Below, one piece after another: positions 1 to 5,562 of a stretch of DNA of 10,217 bases (position 1 is the stretch's first letter; every line of letters starts with the position of its first letter). Made by a program: the position numbers and the translations under genes. Below the pieces are notes generated by a model. It saw nothing but the letters and a program-made list of their open reading frames with translations. It was not told where the DNA came from and did no database searches. This DNA comes from Parcubacteria group bacterium (lineage in GTDB: Bacteria > Patescibacteriota > Minisyncoccia > SW-4-49-11): positions 1-10,217 of the forward strand of contig PXDG01000159.1 in NCBI GenBank assembly GCA_003565105.1, written 5' to 3'.

Positions 1-252
1 AACTTCTCGTTGTTTAGCAGGGATAACTTTCCATCCTGGCCAATCATAGAATGCTCCTCCTTTTTTCCAAGCTTCTGCGGCTTTGTGCAAAAGGTCTGCT
101 ACCCTAAGCCCTAGCGTAGCATCGTGCTGAATTTGTTGATCTGAAATAAGGAAAAAATCTTTTCCCGCATATTTTAGATCGAGGTCATAGTACTTCTGAG
201 AAGCACTGATTAATGAGATCAATGATTGGTTATGGTTTTGGGTAAAAGTCAT
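1..252 (-). CDS. Hypothetical protein, N-terminal 84 residues (runs off window)
   Basis: An uninterrupted reading frame of 84 codons runs leftward off the window edge, so the stop and the rest of the protein are not visible. The ATG at 250-252 is preceded, after 6 nt, by a strong Shine-Dalgarno stretch (GAGAGGAGAG, 259-268), which fixes the start. The visible part begins MTFTQNHNQSLISLI and contains a mixed helical stretch followed by a Trp/Gly-rich segment (YDWPGWKVIP). It has no signal peptide or membrane helix. I do not recognise a family and give no function. It has a consensus promoter and a leader of about 144 nt, both listed separately. That it is a real gene is well supported by the ribosome binding site, the promoter and the open frame. 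Confidence 0.75.
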   Translation of the reverse strand, partial: MTFTQNHNQSLISLISASQKYYDLDLKYAGKDFFLISDQQIQHDATLGLRVADLLHKAAEAWKKGGAFYDWPGWKVIPAKQREV

Positions 253-396
253 AAAAGACTCTCCTCTCTTATATAAAGAACAATATGGAGAAGGTACAAG
301 TGATTACTTCTACACTCCCCTATAACTCTGTAGTATAAGACGAGTTTGGGCTGTTATTCGTTGAATAACAGAAATAGAATGTTTACTATGGGGCGT
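253..396 (-). promoter_or_regulatory. Long 5' leader of the leftward partial gene, with a 9-bp hairpin
   Basis: The promoter at 403-431 predicts a start near 396, leaving about 144 nt before the ATG at 252. Other leaders readable in this window are about 13-35 nt, so this one is the exception. It holds a perfect 9-bp inverted repeat (351-371), a small stem AAGT/ACTT just downstream of it, and the strong Shine-Dalgarno site. I recognise no known riboswitch class in it. It could be a regulatory leader or simply a long UTR. Confidence 0.45.
351..371. repeat. Perfect 21-bp palindrome / hairpin
   Basis: The arms CTGTTATTC and GAATAACAG are perfectly complementary around the 3-nt centre GTT. No T-run follows on either strand, so it does not read as an intrinsic terminator. 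It lies about 25-45 nt downstream of the predicted leftward start site. It could act as an operator for a dimeric regulator, as a roadblock site, or as a hairpin in the leader RNA. Confidence 0.6.
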
Positions 397-402
397 GGCT
401 GT

Positions 403-431
403 ATTATAGAGGCTCTTCTATACATTGTCAA
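403..431 (-). promoter_or_regulatory. Fully consensus sigma70-type promoter, leftward
   Basis: On the minus strand TTGACA (431-426) is followed after exactly 17 nt by TATAAT (408-403). This is a perfect match to both consensus hexamers at ideal spacing. It should drive the partial gene at 1-252 with a start near 396. It is arranged back to back with the truB promoter. Confidence 0.75.
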
Positions 432-473
432 TTGTGACTTACGGTAATGATGATAGTAGAGTGAATATACTTG

Positions 474-489
474 ATATATGCTATACTAA
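474..489 (+). promoter_or_regulatory. Extended -10 promoter of truB
   Basis: The core TGCTATACT (479-487) is an extended -10 element; no good -35 is visible 16-18 nt upstream. The start would be near 494, giving a leader of about 13 nt. The 16-nt stretch 474-489 recurs exactly in front of dgkA on the other strand (9438-9453), which supports a functional role. Confidence 0.55.
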
Positions 490-506
490 TACAAAGGTAA
501 TGAAGA

Positions 507-1160
507 ATGACTATGGTATTGGCAATAGATAAACCAGCAGGAATGACTTCTCATGATGTAGTGAATCGGGTTCGTCGTATTTATAATGAAAAGAGAGTTG
601 GTCATGCAGGAACTCTTGATCCTTTTGCTACTGGGGTTTTGATTGTAATGGTGGGGCGTGAATCAACCAAGAAGTCTGCAGAATTGATGGGGCAGGATAA
701 AGAATATCTTGCCACTTTGAAGCTGGGGTATACGAGTGATTCCTATGATCGGGATGGAGAGATTGTTGTAGGAAATACTGAAAAAATCCCCTCACGAGAT
801 GATATTCAAAACACTATTCAACAGTATATTGGTGAAATTGATCAGATCCCACCGATGCACTCAGCAATCAAGATTAATGGACAAAAGCTCTATAAGTTGG
901 CTCGTCAAGGAAAAACGATTGATCGACCACCTCGGCGAGTCCGCATCGAGGAAATAGAAATTATTGCTTACCAATATCCCTTAGTCACTATTCGAGTAGC
1001 CTGTGGGAGTGGTACATACATTCGTTCTTTGGCCCGAGATATCGGACAAGATTTAGTAGTCGGAGCTTATTTGGAAGAACTTCGGCGGACCAAAAGTGGA
1101 GCCTATCATGAGTCAGATTTAGTCACCTTAGAAGATTTACAAGCTCAGAAAAATCTATGA
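507..1160 (+). CDS. truB: tRNA pseudouridine(55) synthase TruB, short form
   Basis: TruB isomerises U55 in the T-loop of tRNAs to pseudouridine. The 217-residue protein carries the family motifs in order: the N-terminal DKPAGMTSHD, the catalytic motif GHAGTLDPFATGVL with the nucleophile Asp38, the KEYLA segment with Tyr67, SAIKINGQKLYKLAR, and CGSGTYIRSLARDIG (about 167-180) with Arg173. E. coli TruB is about 314 residues with a C-terminal PUA domain; this one ends soon after the catalytic fold and lacks it, as do many compact bacterial versions. The ATG at 507 lies 9 nt after a modest AAAGG; the ATG at 513 is an alternative start that would cost only two residues. The stop codon overlaps the next start (ATGA at 1157-1160), so the two genes should be translationally coupled. 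The gene heads a rightward operon. Confidence 0.95.
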   Translation: MTMVLAIDKPAGMTSHDVVNRVRRIYNEKRVGHAGTLDPFATGVLIVMVGRESTKKSAELMGQDKEYLATLKLGYTSDSYDRDGEIVVGNTEKIPSRDDIQNTIQQYIGEIDQIPPMHSAIKINGQKLYKLARQGKTIDRPPRRVRIEEIEIIAYQYPLVTIRVACGSGTYIRSLARDIGQDLVVGAYLEELRRTKSGAYHESDLVTLEDLQAQKNL

Positions 1161-1681
1161 TTGTTGTTACAGGAAATAGTTATAAATTCGCTCAAATCCA
1201 AGAATTTTTCCCCAATGCAGAACAGAAAAAACTGGATTTAATTGAGATACAGTCTCTCGATGCTCAAGAAATTATACGGCATAAAGTAGATCAAGCTCGT
1301 CAGGTTGTTTCAGGAGAATTGTTGGTGGAAGACACTTCTCTGATTTGTGAAGGATTGAATGGACTTCCTGGACCATTTGTGAAGTTCTTTTTACAGAGTG
1401 TAGAGTGTCAAGGAATTTGGCAGATGGCTAAGAATAGCGGCAATACTCAGGCTCAAGCAATTACTACTTTGGGCTATTGTTCTTCTGCTGGAAAGATTAT
1501 TCTTGCTCAAGGAACTATAAAGGGACATATTGTTGAGCCTCGGGGGACTGGTCACGGATGGAACGCTCTTTTTCAGCCAGAGGGTGCTGAGATGACGTAT
1601 GCTGAAATGCCTGAAGGAGAACATTATCAATGGAATATGAGGGTCAAAGCTTTGCAGGTATTACAAAAACAATTATCATAG
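1157..1681 (+). CDS. HAM1/RdgB/ITPA-family nucleotide pyrophosphatase, ITPA-like, altered base pocket
   Basis: The family hydrolyses non-canonical purine NTPs (ITP, dITP, XTP) to the monophosphate and pyrophosphate, keeping deaminated bases out of nucleic acids. The 174-residue protein has the signature TGNxxK (T5, G6, N7, K10), an acidic metal site VEDTSL (E58, D59), and LNGLPGPFVKFFL (about 67-79). Near the C-terminus are EPRG, FQPEG and TYAEMPEGE. VEDTSL, LPGPFVKFF and FQPxG..TYAEMP resemble human ITPA and archaeal forms more than E. coli RdgB. Several residues that read the base in ITPA differ: FGWDP becomes HGWNA (H133, N136), the lysine after AEMP becomes H156, and SHR becomes N160-M161-R162. 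The family is clear. The substrate is less so; it may be active with changed specificity. It overlaps truB by 4 nt and starts on that overlap. Confidence 0.85.
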   Translation: MIVVTGNSYKFAQIQEFFPNAEQKKLDLIEIQSLDAQEIIRHKVDQARQVVSGELLVEDTSLICEGLNGLPGPFVKFFLQSVECQGIWQMAKNSGNTQAQAITTLGYCSSAGKIILAQGTIKGHIVEPRGTGHGWNALFQPEGAEMTYAEMPEGEHYQWNMRVKALQVLQKQLS

Positions 1682-1713
1682 TGATAAGAATCAGTTAGAT
1701 AAGATATACAATT

Positions 1714-3021
1714 ATGGCATGGACATTGGGTAGTGAACACATTGTGAAGATTGATAACCTAGACTTTGAAGGGCTTGGATGTGGGGTGAGTGATTCTGGT
1801 AAAAAGGTAAAGATCTTGAATGCTCTTCCAGGAGAAACTGTGAAGATTCAGGTGATGAAGCGTCGTCGAGGAATGATTTTGGCGGTGGCCATTGAAGTGT
1901 TAGAAGCTTCTCCAATGAGAGTTGAGCCTCAAGATCCAGCATATCTCTCAGGAGCTTTGTGGGATATTATGAGTTTGGACAGTGAGAATAGTTTGAAACA
2001 GGAAGCTTTGGAGCGGTTTTTGGCTAAATGGAACCTATCTCATCCAATGATTCTGAGTGACGGACGTGCTGAACGATATCGAAATAAAGCAGAATTTAGT
2101 ATTTATGGAGATAGTGAAACACGGAAAGTTTCACTGGCCTTTCATCGGAGAGGAACCAAACGTGGTAAGATTCCTGTGACGGATTCTATTCTTATTCCTC
2201 AGCCCGTAGTCACGATGGCTCAATCTGTTATTGATGGTTTGAATCAACGAGGTATCGGACGCGATGCACTCAAAGTTATTCAGGGGCGCTATTCTTTTGC
2301 GACTCAGACGGTGACGGGGTATGTCTTTGTTACGAATACAGAGATTGATTGGTCGTGGATAGGGGAGTATCTGAATGATGATATTGTCGGTATGGAGGTG
2401 ATCTATTCAAATCCGAAATCTCCAGCTGCAGTCACTACAACCAAACTTCATACATTTGGTCAGACAGAGGTAACAGAGAATCTTTTGGGACAGGAGTTTG
2501 TCTATCCAGGACACGGGTTCTTTCAAGTTAATCCACCAATGTTCGAAAAAGCCCTAGCAGATATCCAGGACTATGTGAAGGAAATTTCTCCTCAAGGCAA
2601 AGTACTCGATCTCTATGCTGGAGTAGGAGTGATTGGGATTACCTGTGCCCCGTTTGTTGGTCAGATGATTGGAGTGGAGCTTTTTGCTGAGTCTCGTGAG
2701 TACGCGGTGCGGAACGCATCACAATTGGGCGTAGAGAATTATGAATTTGTTGAAGCTGCTGTAGAAACAGATCCCAATATCTTAAAAGACTCGGAAATGG
2801 TTATCCTCGATCCACCGCGGGCGGGACTCCATCCCAAGGTTATGAAAGCCTTGCTTGAGTATCAACCAGAGCATATTGTGTACTTGTCGTGTAATCCTAA
2901 GACTCAACGGATGGATATGGATCAACTGTTAGAAGTCTATCAGATTACCAAAACGCAAGCCTATAACTTTTATCCCAAAACTCCGCATATGGAACATTTG
3001 GTATGTTTGAAAAGAAAGTGA
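1714..3021 (+). CDS. RNA (uracil-C5)-methyltransferase, TrmA/RlmC/RlmD family, RlmD-like
   Basis: The enzyme uses S-adenosylmethionine to form 5-methyluridine in RNA, most likely 23S rRNA (U1939 or U747 type); the target cannot be fixed from sequence. The 435 residues read as an N-terminal TRAM RNA-binding domain (about 8-66), a central domain, and a Rossmann methyltransferase domain from about 265. Visible motifs are FQVNPPMFEKAL (270-281), SAM motif I VLDLYAGVGVIGI (297-309), ILDPPRAGL (364-372), SCNP with the catalytic Cys393, and HMEHL with Glu427 as the likely general base. Where RlmD carries a four-cysteine 4Fe-4S site after the TRAM domain, this protein has EPQDPAYLSGALWDI with no cysteine; the only N-terminal Cys is Cys23, so the cluster appears lost. 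It starts 32 nt after the previous gene with a poor Shine-Dalgarno site and is the third gene of the truB operon. Confidence 0.9.
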   Translation: MAWTLGSEHIVKIDNLDFEGLGCGVSDSGKKVKILNALPGETVKIQVMKRRRGMILAVAIEVLEASPMRVEPQDPAYLSGALWDIMSLDSENSLKQEALERFLAKWNLSHPMILSDGRAERYRNKAEFSIYGDSETRKVSLAFHRRGTKRGKIPVTDSILIPQPVVTMAQSVIDGLNQRGIGRDALKVIQGRYSFATQTVTGYVFVTNTEIDWSWIGEYLNDDIVGMEVIYSNPKSPAAVTTTKLHTFGQTEVTENLLGQEFVYPGHGFFQVNPPMFEKALADIQDYVKEISPQGKVLDLYAGVGVIGITCAPFVGQMIGVELFAESREYAVRNASQLGVENYEFVEAAVETDPNILKDSEMVILDPPRAGLHPKVMKALLEYQPEHIVYLSCNPKTQRMDMDQLLEVYQITKTQAYNFYPKTPHMEHLVCLKRK

Positions 3022-3027
3022 TATAAT
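2998..3027 (+). promoter_or_regulatory. Internal promoter at the end of the methyltransferase gene
   Basis: TTGGTA (2998-3003) is followed after 18 nt by TATAAT (3022-3027), which is preceded by TG (3019-3020), forming a perfect extended -10. The TG is part of the TGA stop codon. Transcription would start near 3034 and give the small membrane protein gene at 3069 its own mRNA with a leader of about 35 nt. Confidence 0.6.
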
Positions 3028-3068
3028 ACAGGTACGAACTAATACCAATTATATAACAACAAAAAGTT

Positions 3069-3344
3069 ATGAATCCAGAATCGACTATATCATGGGTAAT
3101 TATACTGATTGCTTTATCATTAGCATCAGCAGTTACCTCTATTATACCTATATTGGGACCATTGATTTTCATAGGAGTTATATTTTATTTGATAAACAAT
3201 CCATATATTCATCCGACATATAGAGCATTTCTTTCGTCACTGATTGTTGTCATGATAATCTCAATTGTCTTAGCTGGGATAATAATAGTATTGGGTGGAG
3301 AGATAGATGCAAATATCTTTAGATTGGTTTCTAATAATGCGTAA
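3069..3344 (+). CDS. Small hydrophobic membrane protein, about three helices
   Basis: The 91-residue protein is almost entirely hydrophobic. Likely transmembrane segments lie at about residues 8-24, 26-42 and 55-76, broken by a short polar turn (NNPYIHPTYR, about 43-52). I recognise no family motif. Reality as a gene rests on three points: a strong extended -10 promoter just upstream, a position between two genes on the same strand, and a composition typical of membrane proteins rather than of a random frame. The start codon has only a weak A-rich upstream stretch and no clear Shine-Dalgarno site. It ends 16 nt before the channel gene and could be co-transcribed with it. A role as a channel partner would be a guess from adjacency only. 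Confidence 0.6.
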   Translation: MNPESTISWVIILIALSLASAVTSIIPILGPLIFIGVIFYLINNPYIHPTYRAFLSSLIVVMIISIVLAGIIIVLGGEIDANIFRLVSNNA

Positions 3345-3352
3345 AAAATAAT
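3324..3352 (+). promoter_or_regulatory. Possible promoter right before the channel gene
   Basis: TTGGTT (3324-3329) and AATAAT (3347-3352) are separated by 17 nt. A start from this pair would fall near 3359, almost on the ATG at 3361, giving a nearly leaderless mRNA. The hexamers are only moderate matches, so this is tentative. Confidence 0.3.
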
Positions 3353-3360
3353 ACCAACAT

Positions 3361-4068
3361 ATGCCATCCAAAGATATATTTCGTAAAGGGTATACACTCC
3401 AAATGCTGGGAAAAGATCTGTTCTTGACTACCTTAGCCGTAATTAGTATTTGGCTCTTTTACCTTGAATTAGCAGATGATCTTAGTCCTCAGCAAACTCA
3501 GACCATTATTTATGCTGATGTGATCATTGCAGCGATCTTTTTGATGGATTTTATTTATTCCTATTGGACAGCTCCCGATAAGGCTCATTTTGCTGCTGAG
3601 CGATGGTGGGAGTTGCCTGCCTCAATTCCCTTAGGATTAGAATCTTTGAGGGTCTTTCGGAGCTTTCAATTTATTCGGTTTGTCAGAATTTTTCAATTTG
3701 CCCGACTGTTGAGAGGTGCTTCTAAATTTCAACGAATGATTGATAGTGTCCAAACATTTACCGAAGAAGTAAGGTTAGTGTATGTGGTTAATATTTTAGG
3801 GATTGTGGTGGTTTCTGGAGCTTTAGGATTTCATTATGCTGAGGCAGATACCAATGAAACAGTGAATACTTTTTTGGATAGTTTGTGGTGGTCTCTATCG
3901 AGTGCAGCGGGGCTCGGTGCAGGAAATATTTACCCAACGACAGATGCGGGTAAAATCGTCGGGATGATTTTGGTCTTAGCAGGAATTGGAGTGATTAGTG
4001 CGTTTGCGGGATTGGTAGCTTCGTACGTGGTACGGCATGGAGATGCTACAGATAGAGATCTCTCATAA
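3361..4068 (+). CDS. Voltage-sensor-type ion channel with non-canonical selectivity filter
   Basis: This is a 235-residue six-helix channel subunit of the Ion_trans (voltage-gated cation channel) type. Likely helices are S1 about 20-38, S2 about 48-69, S3 about 84-93, S4 about 96-118, S5 about 139-157, and S6 about 198-224, with a pore helix (DSLWWSLSSA) at about 173-182. S4 carries a classic every-third-residue ladder: R97, R100, Q103, R106, R109, Q112, R115, R118. Bacterial K+ channels have TVGYGD at the filter followed by xYP; here the same place reads GLGAGN (184-189) then IYP. The fold is therefore recognisable but the potassium signature is missing. An in-frame stop lies at 3349-3351, so the ATG at 3361 is the first possible start; it has no Shine-Dalgarno site. 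Ion selectivity cannot be assigned. Function would be in the cytoplasmic membrane as a tetramer, by family. Confidence 0.85.
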   Translation: MPSKDIFRKGYTLQMLGKDLFLTTLAVISIWLFYLELADDLSPQQTQTIIYADVIIAAIFLMDFIYSYWTAPDKAHFAAERWWELPASIPLGLESLRVFRSFQFIRFVRIFQFARLLRGASKFQRMIDSVQTFTEEVRLVYVVNILGIVVVSGALGFHYAEADTNETVNTFLDSLWWSLSSAAGLGAGNIYPTTDAGKIVGMILVLAGIGVISAFAGLVASYVVRHGDATDRDLS

Positions 4069-4082
4069 ATGAGGTTCGGTCG

Positions 4083-4442
4083 TTAGGAATGACGGGATAG
4101 TTGGATGTTTTGGGTGAAAATATTTGCAGATATAAAGATGGGCAATGTTAGAGAGTGGAGTCTCGTGTCAATCAAAAGAAAGACAAAAAGAAAGCTGTTC
4201 CAAACAAAATAATCAAGAAGTGCTGCTCGGTACAAAGGCGACTCAGGAAGAGGCTTCTTTTGCCGAGCGTCATTTACGTAAGACATCCCAATTACAGTCA
4301 TTACTGCCAACAAAACGGTATGGATATTTAATGGCAATATTCTTTGATCCCAAAAGAGTGTGTCTCCGACAAGTATAATTACCCATAAGAGGGAAATTAC
4401 TGCAAGGGTTTGGTGTAGATTTTTATTATATAAATACTTCAT
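4083..4442 (-). CDS. Small polytopic membrane protein, unknown function
   Basis: The frame is open from 4505, but a near-consensus promoter (4477-4505) puts the transcription start near 4470. The ATG at 4440-4442 is therefore the sensible start, giving 119 residues beginning MKYLYNKNLHQTLAVISL. Hydrophobic segments lie at about 11-28, 38-54, 76-91 and 97-109, so three or four membrane helices. A short basic loop (NDARQKK, about 57-63) is probably cytoplasmic. I recognise no family. The gene converges on the channel gene with 14 nt between the stops and no clear terminator. It is divergent from the ABC exporter, and the intervening region carries a palindrome over its own -10 box. A competing rightward frame at 4145-4378 is polar, has no promoter and is judged a shadow. 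Confidence 0.65.
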   Translation of the reverse strand: MKYLYNKNLHQTLAVISLLWVIILVGDTLFWDQRILPLNIHTVLLAVMTVIGMSYVNDARQKKPLPESPLYRAALLDYFVWNSFLFVFLLIDTRLHSLTLPIFISANIFTQNIQLSRHS

Positions 4443-4450
4443 ACTGATAA

Positions 4451-4481
4451 ATACTTTACTTTGTACGTATATGTAAAGTAT
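4451..4481. repeat. Operator-like inverted repeat over the leftward promoter and start site
   Basis: ATACTTTAC (4451-4459) and GTAAAGTAT (4473-4481) are perfect 9-bp complements separated by 13 nt. One arm overlaps the -10 hexamer (4477-4482), and the spacer contains the predicted transcription start. This layout fits a repressor site, or a hairpin at the very 5' end of the mRNA. Confidence 0.5.
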
Positions 4482-4505
4482 AAAAAATGATATATCTATT
4501 GTCAA
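4477..4505 (-). promoter_or_regulatory. Near-consensus promoter of the small membrane protein gene
   Basis: On the minus strand TTGACA (4505-4500) is followed after 17 nt by TATACT (4482-4477). The start is predicted near 4470, about 28 nt upstream of the ATG at 4442. It decides against the longer reading-frame start at 4505. Confidence 0.7.
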
Positions 4506-4556
4506 AAATGATAAGTGATTAATAGGGGATTAAATGAAGTTTTGATATACAGACAG

Positions 4557-4585
4557 TTGATTATTTGGATGGAGACAGGTATAAT
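4557..4585 (+). promoter_or_regulatory. Promoter of the ABC exporter operon
   Basis: TTGATT (4557-4562) and TATAAT (4580-4585) are separated by 17 nt. The start would be near 4592, about 22 nt upstream of the ATG at 4614. The longer frame opening at 4515 starts upstream of this promoter and is therefore unlikely to be used. Confidence 0.65.
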
Positions 4586-4613
4586 TCTAGTATATAGATT
4601 AATTATCATTTCT

Positions 4614-5552
4614 ATGAACTCTCTTTTACGAGCAGACACTCTTTCTAAAACGTTTAGAGATCGAAAAGTGGTAAAAGATGTGAGTTTGGATATTATACAG
4701 GGAAATATTCTTGCCTTTTTGGGTCCGAATGGCGCTGGTAAATCTACGGTGATCAATATGTTAACCGGTCAACTTACTCCAAGCAGCGGACAGATTGTGT
4801 GGCAGGGAGAGTCGTATGAGGCTCTCCCAGAACGGTATCGATCTTTGTTGGGGATTATGCCCCAAGAAGTGGTGTTGTGGGAGTCATTAACCACTGAGGA
4901 AAATCTCCGCTTGGCAGCAACCCTGCACAAAATGCCTCAGGAGAAAATTTCATCTCGCATAGATGACTTGATTGAGACGCTGCATTTGGAAAAGGAGCGC
5001 AAAACCTTAGCTGGAAATCTTTCTGGAGGATACAAGCGTCGCTTGCATTTAGCTGTGTCGATTGTGCATGATCCAGATATTATCTTTTTGGATGAACCAT
5101 CACCAGGGATTGACCCACAGAGTCGCCGGTTGATGTGGGACTACATCCAATCCTTGCGTGACCAGGGGAAGGCAATTTTGCTCACTGATCATTATTTGGA
5201 AGAGGCCGAGGCCTTGGCTGACTACGTGCATATTTTGGATGATGGACAGGTTATTGCCAGTGGAACAGTGCCTGAGTTACAGCATCAGTTTGGAGAGGGA
5301 GACATTATTGTTATTCGGCTCTCAGATGAGGCAACCGCCTCGGAGATTCAACAAATGCTCGCAGATGACTATTCACAGACTCAGTTGGTAGACTGTACGG
5401 TCACGATTTTTACCGAGCAGGGAGGGAAGGAGATCTCTCAGATTCTCCAGCAGTGTGAACCTCTTCGTGACAAGATTGAAGAAATATCTTTAAAACATCC
5501 GAGTTTAGAAGATATCTTTTTGTTATTAACTGGACGAGAAGTCCGAGATTAA
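4614..5552 (+). CDS. ABC transporter ATP-binding protein, ABC-2 exporter type
   Basis: This is the ATPase subunit that powers the membrane permease encoded next to it. From the ATG at 4614 it is 312 residues. The nucleotide-binding domain shows Walker A GPNGAGKST (37-45), the Q-loop Gln84 (MPQE), the signature LSGGYKRRL (136-144), Walker B IIFLDEP (156-162), and the H-loop His193. A C-terminal extension of about 90 residues follows, as in the CcmA/DrrA-type ATPases that pair with ABC-2 permeases. The frame is open from 4515, but the alignable sequence begins at MNSLLRADTLSKTF and the promoter lies between the two starts. No Shine-Dalgarno site precedes the ATG. The permease gene follows after 10 nt. 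The substrate (drug, lipid, polysaccharide or peptide) cannot be read from the sequence. Confidence 0.93.
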   Translation: MNSLLRADTLSKTFRDRKVVKDVSLDIIQGNILAFLGPNGAGKSTVINMLTGQLTPSSGQIVWQGESYEALPERYRSLLGIMPQEVVLWESLTTEENLRLAATLHKMPQEKISSRIDDLIETLHLEKERKTLAGNLSGGYKRRLHLAVSIVHDPDIIFLDEPSPGIDPQSRRLMWDYIQSLRDQGKAILLTDHYLEEAEALADYVHILDDGQVIASGTVPELQHQFGEGDIIVIRLSDEATASEIQQMLADDYSQTQLVDCTVTIFTEQGGKEISQILQQCEPLRDKIEEISLKHPSLEDIFLLLTGREVRD

Positions 5553-5562
5553 GAGTACCTCT

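Noticed and set aside
1158..3021. UGA-as-glycine genetic code (Gracilibacteria/Absconditabacteria)
   Set aside because: TGA ends truB and the methyltransferase gene exactly where family length predicts, and no in-frame TGA is needed to complete a gene.
4145..4378. Rightward 77-residue frame opposite the small membrane protein gene
   Set aside because: Polar, low-quality composition, no promoter or ribosome binding site; it reads as the shadow of the leftward gene.
4443..4505. Upstream extension of the small leftward membrane protein
   Set aside because: The whole promoter and predicted start site lie within it.
4515..4613. Upstream extension of the ABC ATPase frame to an ATG at 4515
   Set aside because: The extension lies across the promoter (4557-4585) and upstream of its start site, and its residues do not resemble an ABC domain; the ATG at 4614 fits the family start.
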